Part shown: piece by piece, positions 44,018-55,864 of the stretch
Layout: each line of letters opens with the position of its first letter
Position numbering within the stretch: the first letter of the stretch is position 1
Source of the DNA: Isoetes taiwanensis
Taxonomy: Eukaryota > Streptophyta > Lycopodiopsida > Isoetales > Isoetaceae
Assembly: GCA_021234155.1 (NCBI GenBank)
Contig: JAJEKV010000020.1
Span: forward strand, 1,374,938-1,438,937
Direction of reading: 5' to 3'
DNA: 64,000 nucleotides
Made by a program: the position numbers and the translations under genes
The notes under the pieces: model-generated
What the model saw: only the letters and a program-made list of their open reading frames with translations
What the model was told of the DNA's origin: nothing
Database searches by the model: none

Positions 44018-44822
44018 GCATATTTAACAAAATTTAGACTTATTCAAATCTAATAGATATATATACTTCAAGGATGTCATAATAAGATCAACTGTATTTT
44101 TAACTCTTATTGATTTTAATCATTTGTTTTGTTTATCTTTATATCAAAAGTATGAAGGTTACCAAAGTATAAAATTGCTTTCTAAATTCATTTTCACTTT
44201 GATTTATTTAGAATTATCTAAAATAAATGCTATATAATTGAAATGTTATTTTTTCAGAATAGGTATAGAAAGTTTTAGATTTGGAATTAATTAAATGATT
44301 ATGTTTATCTGTAAATACATTAAATAATTTATTATTGATTAAGTTTCAATATATTTTGTTTCATTAATAATAAATTATTATATAGTTATTACTAAAATAA
44401 TAACTTTATAATTTAATTGATTTCGACCTAAAAACTTTCTTAAACATGTTTTTAAAAGTATAAAAGTTTGTAAATTGAGAAAATTTTCATAATAATTTTA
44501 AGTCAATCGCTTATCGAACCATCGGATTTCATTTGCAAATTATCAGGATTGCCAAATTTTAAATTTGTGAAATCACTAAAAATTAAAATTTTATATTCTG
44601 GAAATGTCTAATTCTAAATAAGTTTAAGTGAAAATTAGTCTGAAAAGTAATTTTGAATTTTTATAATCATTAAGGCCTTAACTTAAAGATAAACTTATAT
44701 AATTGAAACTCATAAAAATTATAACAATTAAGAATAATTAAATAATATATATATTTTTATAATGGAGTCCTTGAAGTGCTATCTGTTAAATTGAATAAGT
44801 ATAAGTTTTGTTGAATATGTCT
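44018..44822. mobile_element. AT-rich TIR element, about 0.8 kb
   Basis: The left end (GCATATTTAACAAAATTTAG then ACTTATTCAAATCTAATAGA) is mirrored at the right end, whose reverse complement reads GACATATTCAACAAAACTTA then TACTTATTCAATTTAACAGA. CTTCAAGGA is also paired further in. No open frame. Its internal 44280-44754 is repeated at 45977-46450. Confidence 0.55.
44280..44754 (+). repeat. 475-bp direct repeat, left copy (right copy 45977-46450)
   Basis: The two copies start TTTGGAATTAATTAAATGAT, end in an ATAATATATATAT run, and differ at only a few scattered positions. They are 1697 bp apart. The ends are not TG..CA, so they are not an obvious LTR pair. Confidence 0.9.
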
Positions 44823-45574
44823 AAGTACCTCCATGGACTCGTAGCAATAGCCATACTTCTAAGTTTTCGGCACCTTAATAAAAAAGGGGGGACTAGTCAC
44901 ATAAAAAGCCAAAAAAAAAGGGACTAGTCACATAGAAAGCTCAACAAATTGAGTTAAGTCTCTAAACATAAAAACTTCCTGTATTTTAGAGCATGTGCCA
45001 ACGTTGCAACGCTCCATACTCAAACTTCAAAATGCTCCATATTCAAACTTCGAAAATACCTCCACGCAAGCAAAGTCGTAGCAGAATGGATTAATAAAAG
45101 GGATAGCAGAATGGGGCCTTATTTGGGTACAACATCGCCATAGCTTGGCTACAGAAGCTTCCTTCATAGAAAAGAATTTTGTATATGTGTATACTTCGTG
45201 TATGGGGGCACATGTATTGGTATTTTAGGAACCGTTCCATTCCATTACATTACTTTAACTGGACCATATTTAATTAAAGAAGATGTGTGCAAAAGTTTAA
45301 TAGATCCGTTTTAACCTGCTTCTGCTTCATTTCTTGCAGTAACATTCAGCTAGAGTTAGCAACACGAGGCTTTTTGCTGTAACTTTTATACAGGTAATAT
45401 TACATCGCATGTAATTTCTGGTAAAAATATTGCAGAGGCACATAAGCCTATTCTAAAATATGCCACTAATAATAGTATTTTTAACGTCAATATCCAAAGA
45501 ATTCAATATCCTCTATAGCATATTATAAACATTGAGTTCTTAGAACTCTTGTGCAATGTCTTCGCATGCCTCAT

Positions 45575-45655
45575 AAAATTTTAACTTTAAGAAAGATAAA
45601 AACTTACTATAAACATAAAATTTTAACTTTAAGAAAGATAAAAACTTACTATAAA
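45575..45655 (+). repeat. Tandem duplication of about 39 bp
   Basis: ATAAAATTTTAACTTTAAGA plus AAGATAAAAACTTACTATAA is repeated twice in direct succession. Non-coding. Confidence 0.7.
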
Positions 45656-45976
45656 AATGAAACTCATATGATCTGAAAACATGAAGAAGCTTCAGAGAAC
45701 ACGGGTTATACCTATATGCTACAAACACTGCATGAAGACCTCCCCAGGTCGCAGAGTACACTCCCGCATACTCGTGTTTGAGCTCTCATTTTCTCTTGGC
45801 TGGATCTACACTCCTTTCTATTACGAGTTGCTTTGACATTTGGATAAGGGCAATCCACGTTATAAAGTGACCAACATTTATTACAGTACCATCAGAGCTC
45901 GTCAATGGACGGCCCATGCTTAACCTCTCCTGTATTGCACGCGCATTTGCATATATTATTATTTTGCAATCTAACG

Positions 45977-46450
45977 TTTGGAATTAATTAAATGATTATG
46001 TTTGTCTGTAAATACATTGAATAATTTATTATGGATTAAGTTTCAATATATTTTGTTTCATTAATAATAAATTATTCGAGAGTTATTACTAAAATATTAA
46101 CTTTATAATTTAATTGATTTCGACCTAAAAACTTTCTTAAACATGTTTTTAAAAGTATAAAAGTTTGTAAATTGAGAATTTTTTCATAATAGTTTTAAGC
46201 CAATCGCTTATCGAACCATCGGATTTCATTTGCAAATTATCAGGATTGCCAAATTTTAAATTTGTGAAATCACTAAAAATTAAAATTTTATTTTTGGAAA
46301 TGTCTAATTCTAAATAAGTTCAAGTGAAAATTAGTCTAAAAAGTAATTTTGAATTTTTATAATCATTAAGGCCTTAACTTAAAGATAAACTTATATAATT
46401 AAAACTCATAAAAATTATAACAATTAAGAAGAATTAAATAATATATATAT
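45977..46450 (+). repeat. 475-bp direct repeat, right copy
   Basis: Near-identical to 44280-44754 (for example both contain CAATCGCTTATCGAACCATC). Here the flanking inverted ends of the 44.0-kb TIR element are absent, so this copy is internal sequence only. It ends in an AT microsatellite. Confidence 0.9.
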
Positions 46451-47389
46451 ACATATATCTATATATCCAATGGCTGGCATGAGCTTTGATAAGGGTTTAT
46501 GGCTCTAGGATAAATGTCACCTTATTTAAATTTTTACCTGATCTTCACAATATCTACACATTAGTGGATATCCCAACAATGACACATTCTGCTACGGACA
46601 GTAAAAGCATACTGTAAGGATTCTGAAAGTCTGATAGTATTATGGGCAGGGCATCTGCATTTAGTTGGCTATAGACCATAATGGTGTAATCCCATTTTTG
46701 AAAGCAAATTTGCAAACACATTGTTGACAAACATGGCTGGGCCTTTGAAACTCTGAAAATTTTAAGTTAAATTATCTACAAAATGTTGAACATATAACTG
46801 TATGATATAATTCCTTGTTGAAGGTGAAGTAACTTATTGGGTGCCATAATGCGAACCTCATATGTATGCATTGCATATGACATGGTCCGATGTAAACATT
46901 TCCTAGTTTAGAAATATGAGTGACAGGATTTTGTGGTAACCATAGTACTAGGTCTTTTACATCTAACATTTATCTTGTGACTTTATTCCTTAGGATTTTG
47001 GAACAGTCATTCCCCTGACATTTGTATCTAAAATGCACATGTTTGGCATGGCTCCATTGACCTAATAAAATATGCCCGTTATCTAAAGATACCATTGATT
47101 TGATCAGCATCATTGGGCGGAGCGTGATGGCTGACTCCTGGATATACAATTTTTTAAAAAAAAAGATGACCTTAGGGTAATTAATAGAATTTAGGGGTGT
47201 GCATTTCGTACTTAAATTTTCGGCGGCATTATAAACCATTGGCGTGTTTGGTAAACACTTTAAACTCACACATGGTGATACTATTGCTCAAGGCCTAGTG
47301 AACGAGACCTTTACTTGGTAATGGGCTTAGGTTTTCAGCTCTAGCACAGTAAGACGACGGCGCTCCGGTACCATTCTGGCAGAAAAACT

Positions 47390-50300
47390 ATGGCAGAAAC
47401 AATGGACACTCATTTGCCTGATCTACCAAGGTACGTTACAAATCTTCACACACTTGTTAGCTTCCCGCTTCTATTTTTGACGGCAAGAAGGGTACCCAAG
47501 AAGGGTTGAAATACAGTATTTAGCACAGCATGATTATGCCGGAACATGAGCCAGGTTTTGAAGCGCTTGATACAGCTCTGAATGATCTTATCATCAACAA
47601 CGATTCATCTTGGTGCTCTATCTGTTACCCAAAACAGAGCACTGGCATTTTAGAATCCGATCCTGGTGTTGTGCTTGCTTGTGGGGCAACCGATTGCAGC
47701 AAAATCATGACCAGACCTGAAGGGGCTCCTAATACTAAGCCTACAAAGGCTGATATTATCAGCATGTTGAAGGAAAAGGGGATTAACTGCCGAAATGATG
47801 GAGCAGCCACTAAAAAATCTGTGTTGGAGACATTAGCAAGGGATGCAGGAATAGATATTCTTGCAAAGAAGAAAGAATTAGTGTTAGGGAAGCGACCCGG
47901 ATCAAGCATTGAGGCATGCATGGTGACAATACATGGAAGAAACAACAACACAGCTATGGATATCAGGAGCAAACTCAATATTCTAGGAAATGAAACAAAC
48001 GAACTGGAGGAGGAGGATGTGCCACTTAATCAGGTTTTTTATGCTTCTAGAAATATTGAACTGAACTTTAATGGTAAAGGGTAGTAAAAACCACACTGGC
48101 ATAAGGCTGCTTGCTAAAATATGCACTATGTCTGTTATCTAGTTTCATGCTTTTGGCTGTTATGTTAATCAAAATTTACTGTTGTTTCTCTGTAAGTGGA
48201 TTGAACGGTCTTGCACATGACAGATAAGAGAATGGCTGTTATAATCTGAACAAGCTAATTGGCCTACCTTACTACGTAACCTAGGCTGTGATTGTAACAT
48301 TAATATTAACAGCACAATTTTAAATAGTTGTGGCCTATGGCTGTATCCTAGGTTTTTTCTGGAACTGTAGGGACTAGTCAGGTGACAAAAGACCCTAGTG
48401 TGGCAAGGAAATAGGTGAAACAGATGGTAATACTTTTATGATCTCTATCCTAAAGGGTAAAATTCCAGACAACCAATTCTTGTGATCATAGGGCAGTATC
48501 GACACCGTGACCAAAAAAAAAAAAAGGGGGGTAGTTTTGGCATACTGATTGACCTTTAGGACTATGGTAATTAGTAAAATGATATGTTAACATGTGGGTG
48601 CAGGGCAGTAATGCAGAATACATTTGTAGCCAAATTATAAAACTAAGTAGCTCCATGAGCAATGGAGAAGGTGGGATTGCTTAATGGCTATGCAAATAGG
48701 TATATATTGTGGAACATGCTGATGTCTGTAAAGATCCATTTGGTGCAAGAAAATAGGTGAAGAAGATGGTTATTACACAAAGCACTTCTATGATTTTTAA
48801 GTTGTAGAAGGTAAATTCATACCTTAGCATTGTTTGTGACAATAGAGCAGTATAGGTCCCTTACGTAAAAATGGTTGTTCTAGCACCTGGTAAGTAATAT
48901 TATGGTGTGTTAACATGTTGGCACATTGCAATAAAGTAGGGTACAATTTAAACCAAATCGTAATCATCACTTGCCTGAGATTACTGTATTTTTCTGTATG
49001 TTTTTTAAGGTGGAATTTCACCTCCACCAAGATTTCCTTGGCCAGATTTTTTTTTTTTGACAGATTTTCAACTCAAATTACATTTTAACACAGATTACAT
49101 TTCCACTCAGATTACATTGTATACATTAAAACTTCTAGAATTCCATAATTCCAGATTCCATTTCAAGTCGATTAGTGGACAAGTAAGTCGCTTAACAAAG
49201 AAGCTACTAATAGCGGTTCAAAACGCCACGAGATGAGCATGCAGGATTCAAAGCTTTATTTTGCAGATCTCGTTTGCATGTGGATGTTGTTACATCCCCC
49301 GCAAAAATATGGTAAGAACCCAAAGATCCGACATGCATGTATGGCAATAGTCTTCTTGCTATTTCTAAACACCTCGCATATTTCTCAAACCCTAAACTGA
49401 AAAATATTTGATTTGTATTAACTCCAAAGATAAATCTAGCTAAAAGAAGACTCCAAGAGATAAATCCAAAGAACAAAATCTTCCAAAGAAGATCAGAGGG
49501 CGAAAATCTAGCAAAAAACTCCTCAAGAAGATTTCAGCAGATGCATGCGAAAGAAAAACACTTCAAGTTTAGGAGAGACGAAGCCTCCAGCGACCTTAAT
49601 CATGCAAAAATCTTGCAAAGAAGACGCTTAGGCGGCGACTCCGCACCACCTGCATTTAATTTAATCCTTCAAAAAAATCATTGCCAAAGTAGTCTCCAAA
49701 GCCCTAAAATACCTGCACACAAACAAAAAGATCATTAAGGCATGAGAACGTAAGAAAAATTAAAAAAAAACTCGACAAATCCATGCATTACCATGGAGCG
49801 CCTCCCTTAGACATTATTCCAGCTCAAAATGAGCGATGGCGCCGGAGATCGCCATCGCTGAAGCTTGGAAACAGAGAAACAAGACTTCGCCGGAAAGAAA
49901 AGGATTTTTTCCACGTCAGAAATTTGGTTTTAAGTATACTGCCACGTCATCGAACGTAATCCCGGCAAGTGATGATTACGTTTGTTAATTTCCGGCGGTA
50001 GGGATTCCGCCGGAAAACATTCGGCGGCCGCACTTTCGCTGTCGCGGAAAAGCGCCGCCGAGGCTGGCGGCTCCGCCGAGAATGTTTTCCGGCGGAATCC
50101 CTCCCCGCCGGAAATTATCTAATACATAAAAGCAAGTAACTCCACGAAGAATGGAGATAGTTAGATATTTGGTGGCTGAGTAACCAGGTAAATATTATGG
50201 AATATTCTGGTATCTGCAGAGATCCACTTAGGGCTATCGAAATGGTAAAGTAACTTAGGGTAATTTTAGGGTTGCTCTGGTCTTGGAGATGGTAAGTTTT

Positions 50301-50978
50301 ACAGAAAAAGGTTCCGGCACTCCATCGCATCATGGCAAATCGGATCTGTACTGTGGCAAAGGATACAAATAATGGGAAATACTGGATGAGAACGCATGGC
50401 GGGGTAAAGTGCAAGCCACGGTGATGCCGGATGCTCCAAATGTAGATCAAATGGAGTATATTTGGCCACAGATCATTTTTGGCTAAGTTAGAAGGAGCAA
50501 AATAGAGCTACGAGTAGCGACTAAGCGGGATACCTAATGGGGAGCAGCAAGGGCATGCCAAATAGGCCAAGGAAAACGGCCTATATATATGATTGTAAGT
50601 CTGATAACTGGGCATTCTGTCTGCTGCTAACAGAGGGAAGCTCTGGCGCCTCCGATGACCAAAGCCAAGCAGACTCGGCAAGATTTATTAAGCCGCATTA
50701 ATGGGGCTGGCTTAGATATGGCTGCCTTGTGTAAAAAAGAGGGTGAGGTGCTGGCACAACCCAGCAAAGCATTTCTTATCAGAATCGTGGAGAAATACAA
50801 CCTTGCTGGTGTGGTTGCAAGCAAAAAAGATGATGGAATCATAAAATACATTTCACAGACTGCTGTAGGCAGTAAGAGTGCACCAGAGACAAGCGTGAGC
50901 AACGTGGCTGAGTCTATTGGGACCCAACAAGATCTAGAAACAGAAGAAGAGGAAGAGTTTGAGTTGCTACTAAACCAG
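47390..50978 (+). CDS. Hypothetical protein with paired SAP-like exons (three exons visible, 3' end uncertain)
   Basis: Exon 1 is 47390-47430 (MAETMDTHLPDLP, donor AAG then GTACG). Exon 2 is 47529-48033 and joins in phase. Exon 3 is 50634-50978. Exon 2 encodes SWCSICYPKQSTG and VVLACGATDCSKI, a C-x2-C..C-x4-C set that could bind zinc (Cys 29, 32, 51 and 56 counted from the exon 2 ATG at 47530). It continues with KPTKADIISMLKEKGI..TKKSVLETLARDAGIDI, which resembles a SAP nucleic-acid-binding helix pair. Exon 3 carries a related module (TRQDLLSRINGAGL..PSKAFLIRIVEKYNL). Both exons end in an acidic run and LNQ before the donor, and both are phase 0. A terminal exon at about 51196-51309 (VTGLASPVFFFGFWMLGDNL) is possible. 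A nuclear role is a guess. Confidence 0.55.
48360..48990 (+). repeat. Tandem decayed repeats in the large intron of the SAP-like gene
   Basis: A roughly 350-bp unit with the words AAATAGGTGAA.AAGATGGT, CTATGAT, the AGAGCAGTAT / AGGGCAGTAT pair, GTTAACATGT and AATAAAGTAGGG occurs at about 48400-48700 and 48745-48990. A third partial copy (AACTCCACGAAGAATGGAGA, TATGGAATATTCTGGTATCT and CAGAGATCCACTTAGG) lies at 50130-50250. The repeats surround the duplicated exons. Confidence 0.6.
49987..50116. mobile_element. GC-rich foldback in the same intron
   Basis: AATTTCCGGCGG (49987) through GGGATTCCGCCGGAAAACAT is mirrored by ATGTTTTCCGGCGGAATCCC through CCGCCGGAAATT (50116). The loop region contains CGGCGGC and GCCGCCG, so the whole folds on itself. 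CCGGCGG-rich words also occur in 49840-49960. Confidence 0.8.
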
Positions 50979-51309
50979 GTTCTCTTTTGATTACTTTTAG
51001 CTGTTATATTTAGACAGTATAATGAGGCATACACTCTTGATGATCTGCATAAAGCCTGGTTAATTCGGGGTATAAGTAAGTTTTTAAGTTTTAAATTGGT
51101 GAAGGGCGTTGAGCCATGTTGAGACCATTGCTTACCTGCTAATCCCTTTCAATGTTACCCAATTTTTGGCTAATATTTGTCTGATTGGATTGCAGGTAAC
51201 CGGTCTTGCATCTCCAGTTTTCTTTTTTGGATTTTGGATGCTTGGAGACAATCTGTTACAAATGGAAGAACAAGCTGGTTTTAACTTGCAGACCAGCAAA
51301 CATTTCTGA

Positions 51310-54300
51310 TAGTATTTTTGTTTGTTACATCCTTTTTTTTCGAAATTGAAGGTAAACTCTAGGCCTTTAATGTTTTGAAATCATGCTTGCTGGACAATAT
51401 TGCTTGATGCAATAAACATTGTAAGCCTGTTTTTCTAGCTTTCTTAAAGTTTAAAGGAAGGAACCTGTGCTTATATGTTCTCTTGCTTAATATTGACCTG
51501 CTGTTGGTAATCTTAAAAAGTGTTGGTAATCTAGCATGCTTTTTAGCAGTAATAATGATTGCCTTTAGTTTTGATTAGCAGTTATTGGCAGCAATCTGTT
51601 AATTAAAAAAGCATAATATGCCAATATGTCTAGTTGGCAGCAATCTTTTGGTAGCTAACACCGGGTAATTTTGCTGGAATTAATTGTGAAAGGTGACTAA
51701 ATAATCAAAGAATGTTTTATAGTGGTCTGATCTGATAGCAGTAGTGGTTTTGACCGATTTCTTCATGCCTATGGCATTTGGCCTTAACATGGGCTATGCT
51801 GTTTGATTTAGTAGACTTAAAATATTGAATACATGATATAGAACATGGTCAAGGTTTGTGTCCTATAGATTGGAGGGTATTAGCAGACAGATTCTTTTGC
51901 TGGATGCATACATCAGTAGCTTCTGGTTAAGATAAGCATATTGAGAATAGTGTAGAATCGTAAATCTTAGGAACTGTTTGACGTACTAAAACGGAAGTAA
52001 TAACAAACCCTTGTTTGCTGCTTAGGGTACTAGTGCATTAATTAATGCATTAATAATCCTCCCATGTTTTTGAAGTAGATAAAATGGTTTTTGGTCTATG
52101 CTCATGTTTAAAATTTATAGTATATGGTCTCCAAAGTTCCCCCAGTAGTCTGGGGACTGATAAGTTCTTAAGCCTTTTGGCTATAGAATGTCTTAGTTTT
52201 ATGGCTAAGGCCAAGTATATATATATACAATAGGGGTAAATATTTGCACTGCGACGCCACAAAAACACACACAAAGTGCATCGTACTTTAAGAACAAGCA
52301 CATGAGTATGTGCATGCTTAAGCTTTAGCTATTACCTGCTTAATTCCCCACTTGAGTATCTAACTAAAGTTATGCATATCTTCTGTGTTTGAATATCTAA
52401 ATCTAACTTTACTAACATAATTGAACTGTATACTAACACTAAAATATAGAAGAGTAGTTGAGATGTGGCCATGTTATCGTGAGGTGTGGCTCATAATAAA
52501 ATACCAATACTTATATGTGAGAGAAGGAGAAGCAAAATTTTATGAAATGTACCCAAGCATTGAAATAGATTTGAGGAAGCTTCTGCTAATATCTGTAAAT
52601 AAATCCAAAACAAAATGAATTCTTACAGAAGCCATTTAAACATCATAAGCATTAAGAAACATGTAGATTAATTTAGATGCAATAAACAAGCACAAGCTTA
52701 CAGGCACGTGGTGCTACCACTAAAAGAAGAATGAAGACAGTAAAATAGACACAGGATTGCCATATAAATAATGTCATGAGCAAAACGGAATGGCATTGTT
52801 CTTTCTGAAGGCAAGCCTAGTATGTGTACAAATTGACAAATACAGAGATTCCAAGCCTAAGCTTTAGCCCTTATACAGTTTGCAGAAGTGAACATGAAAA
52901 AACGACTACTTTTGAGAAAGAAAACCATGCAATTGTCATGTGCACAACAACAGTCCATGAGACTATGTCCCCCCGAGGCATTTGTTAAAAGAGATGCAGG
53001 GTTTCATTGAGCTGGCCATTCTAGGCACATATTGAGATTAAGGCATTCCAAGATACTATCCCTTTCTGGCATGTATTGGAAAAATTTTAATGTGCTTCAT
53101 TCATAAATCCATACTGGCTATAATTAGTAACTAAAATATTTGATAAGACCATACTTCGCTACAAGGCATTTGCTGAAACAAGTGCATAGCTTCATTCAAT
53201 CTATCTGCCTGAGGCATTCTGAAATATGCAAAGGGCTTCATTAAGCTATTGATGTTGTTCCAACTTAAAAGATTTCTAATGTGCGCAGTAAAAAACTTGC
53301 CTTGCTTCTATTAGAGCTCCACATTTGCCATACATCTGACCAGCAAATTTGCTAGCAGAATTTTAACTTGGTCCTCTCCATATTCAGCCTAAGTATAACA
53401 ATGCAGCATGTGTAAGCAACAGAGAAAATGCCATGACTAATACATCTTCAGGATCTGCAATTTCATGATAACCAGTCTTGAACTGAGATGCATAGCAACA
53501 TCTGTCACTAACGTTTACTTCATCAGGTTGCGGGATCTCTTAACTTGCCCTACAAATCACAAGCTGGCTAATGAGTGACTTGCAGGGCGAAAGGCAATGC
53601 TGGGGATTGTGTCATTGAAGCTAAAGGAAGACCAGGGATAGCCTAGTCGTTTAGTTCATGGCTAGTTAGCGTTCAATCTCAGGAGAAATATCAAAGAAGA
53701 TAGTTCAAATTAAGGCTAACTTTTGTGTCAGATATACGTGTATCAGGAAGATTCTTGTGTGTTTTCTCAGCTTGGCTATTCATTCATATCGGTTCTTGTG
53801 CATTCCAACAAACAATACTGAACTAGATCTTAGAATGAATTTGAAAAGCTACCTTGCGTTAAATGCCTCAAGGTATTGATTGTGTGCCTCCACGCAGTGG
53901 AAGCATAGTTCAGCATCAACCCAAGGTTCTCTATTCTGAATAAGTAAAGGATCATGCACGTTAATTCTTGCTAGCTGATCCTAACGAAACGACAACCATC
54001 TGCACAGTGAATAACCTACCTTATTGTTTGATATTGTAACGGGATTTGGGCATTATAGACTGCGTATTTTCAAGCATTGGCATCATAAATCCCTTCAATT
54101 CTGACGATTAACGATTCCCCCTTGTTATCTTTCCGGCCAATCCATCGTTCGCCGCCATAGCTGCACCTTATTCCGGCCCTCACTTCCCCCCTTTCTTGCA
54201 AAACCTTCTCCATGCAGTCCAAAGTTGCAGTCCAAAGCAGCAATCGCCCCTGTTCAGATACAAAATCCACCGTTGTCACTCCAAGGCAGCTCCAGAAAAA

Positions 54301-55859
54301 ACATGGAACGACAAGTTCTCCTATATCCTGTTCCGGTTACCAGTAAGAAGAGAAGTTATATGCCTCACACATGAATGAGGGTGACCGACAATTTACCTAT
54401 GCTAGCAGGTTTGGAACAGTTTTTAGAATATCCCAAGCATATACCAGCATATTCATAGAATAAGCCAAAAACCCACCTGAGCAAAAGTTTGCCCCCTTAG
54501 GGGCAACCCAAAAAGCAATGATAAGGGCATGGAATTCCCAATTGCCAATACACCACATAACTGATCATATATAATGGATAATATGTCAAGTAATGTAATA
54601 AATTATCAGCTTAAAACCTTATAGTTAATATTATGCAGTCTGTTGAACATATTTTTGTATCTCCCTAGGGATTTGAACCCTCGATAACTCCATGAGAATC
54701 ATTGGAGCATAATTCTAAACTAACCTGCAACATTTTTGAAGAATTCAAATTAGCCAAGTTCCTGGATTCATTATAGGAGCTTGGTCTGGACATTCAGAGT
54801 AAACGCACATTCAATAGTGCAAAATTTTGGCACAAAATTATCAGTCTTTATGAACAACCTGTATGTGCATGTACAGACTATGGCACAACAACCTGGTGGA
54901 AATCTGCAAATGAGCCAATCAAGTAGGCTTACTGACTTCTGAAGGCACACATACATTAGCAAACGATTTACTGGAGTTTGTGCACCATACCTTGCTCTTC
55001 TTGCAATGAATAAGCAAAGGATGATTCTTTACGTCTACAAGTTATAGTCCAAATATCAGCAAATTGAACATTGATTGAAACAGTTGCTTAAACAAGGATG
55101 ATTATATTTGTTTATTTAAAATAGCATAAAGAGCTTCCTTTATGACATTCTCTAGTATATCTACAAAGGGCTCCTTTGAATCAACATAAAGAAGTTACTG
55201 AATTGTGGAAGCCAGATGAAGTGCAATTCTATTGTTACAGTGAAAGAAGATAAAGAAGGTTAAACATAGTTTAATGTAATAAAATAGGAGTTAATACAAC
55301 ACCAGCATCAGAGGAAAACCATGCCAAAAATCGTATAAAACTACAAAAATAACCCCCTGTTATTGTGCTACATATTCTCTCTTTGTAACTCATTGCTGGC
55401 AAGAAAACAATCTTCTTTTTTATATTTGTGCTGAAAGACAATGCCATGCCTCTTGGCTTGCTGGGAGTTAGAACCCGTGCTTGGGTTAGCAAAAATATCA
55501 ATGACTGGTCCATTGCTTTTGAAGCTTTTTTATCCCCATTTCTGAATCTTCAAGCTAATCCGCCAAATCATCAGGATCAACACTATCAAATACTTCCCTT
55601 CCTCTCATTAATTTTTGTCATCTTCTCATCCTTCGGGCTAATATCCTTTGTTCAAATAATCATATATCCTTTTTCAAATCCAATATCTTCTATGCTCTAA
55701 TATCCTGCCTATATCCTATCATGGAAGCAACCATGGACTTGGCCTTAAGTTCCCACCTTGCCCTAGTCTAAAATTCTTTTGTCTGAACTGCACTTATACT
55801 TTGAATTATATTAGACTATATGATCTTTGACAGAAGAGGGATCTAATATCCTTTCTCCT
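51310..55859. other. Long stretch without a supportable gene
   Basis: A 69-codon minus-strand frame at 54070-54279 (ending GIYDANA) lies in sequence somewhat richer in G and C and could be a first exon, but I recognise no domain. A perfect B-box complement GGATTTGAACC lies at 54669-54679 next to a possible anticodon-like stem, perhaps a decayed tRNA-like repeat. Nothing else stands out. Confidence 0.35.
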
Positions 55860-55864
55860 GGTCT

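Noticed and set aside
45540-45840. Possible TRCF GRVGR helicase motif on the minus strand
   Set aside because: Only a frame-broken resemblance (CGACCTGGGGAGGTC); too weak to claim an upstream TRCF exon.
44280-46450. 475-bp repeats as an LTR retrotransposon
   Set aside because: The ends are not TG..CA, no internal genes or target duplication are seen, and the left copy sits inside an inverted-repeat element.
54600-54735. Candidate minus-strand tRNA with T-arm GAGGGTTCAAATCCC
   Set aside because: An anticodon-like stem exists, but there is no matching acceptor stem or D-arm.
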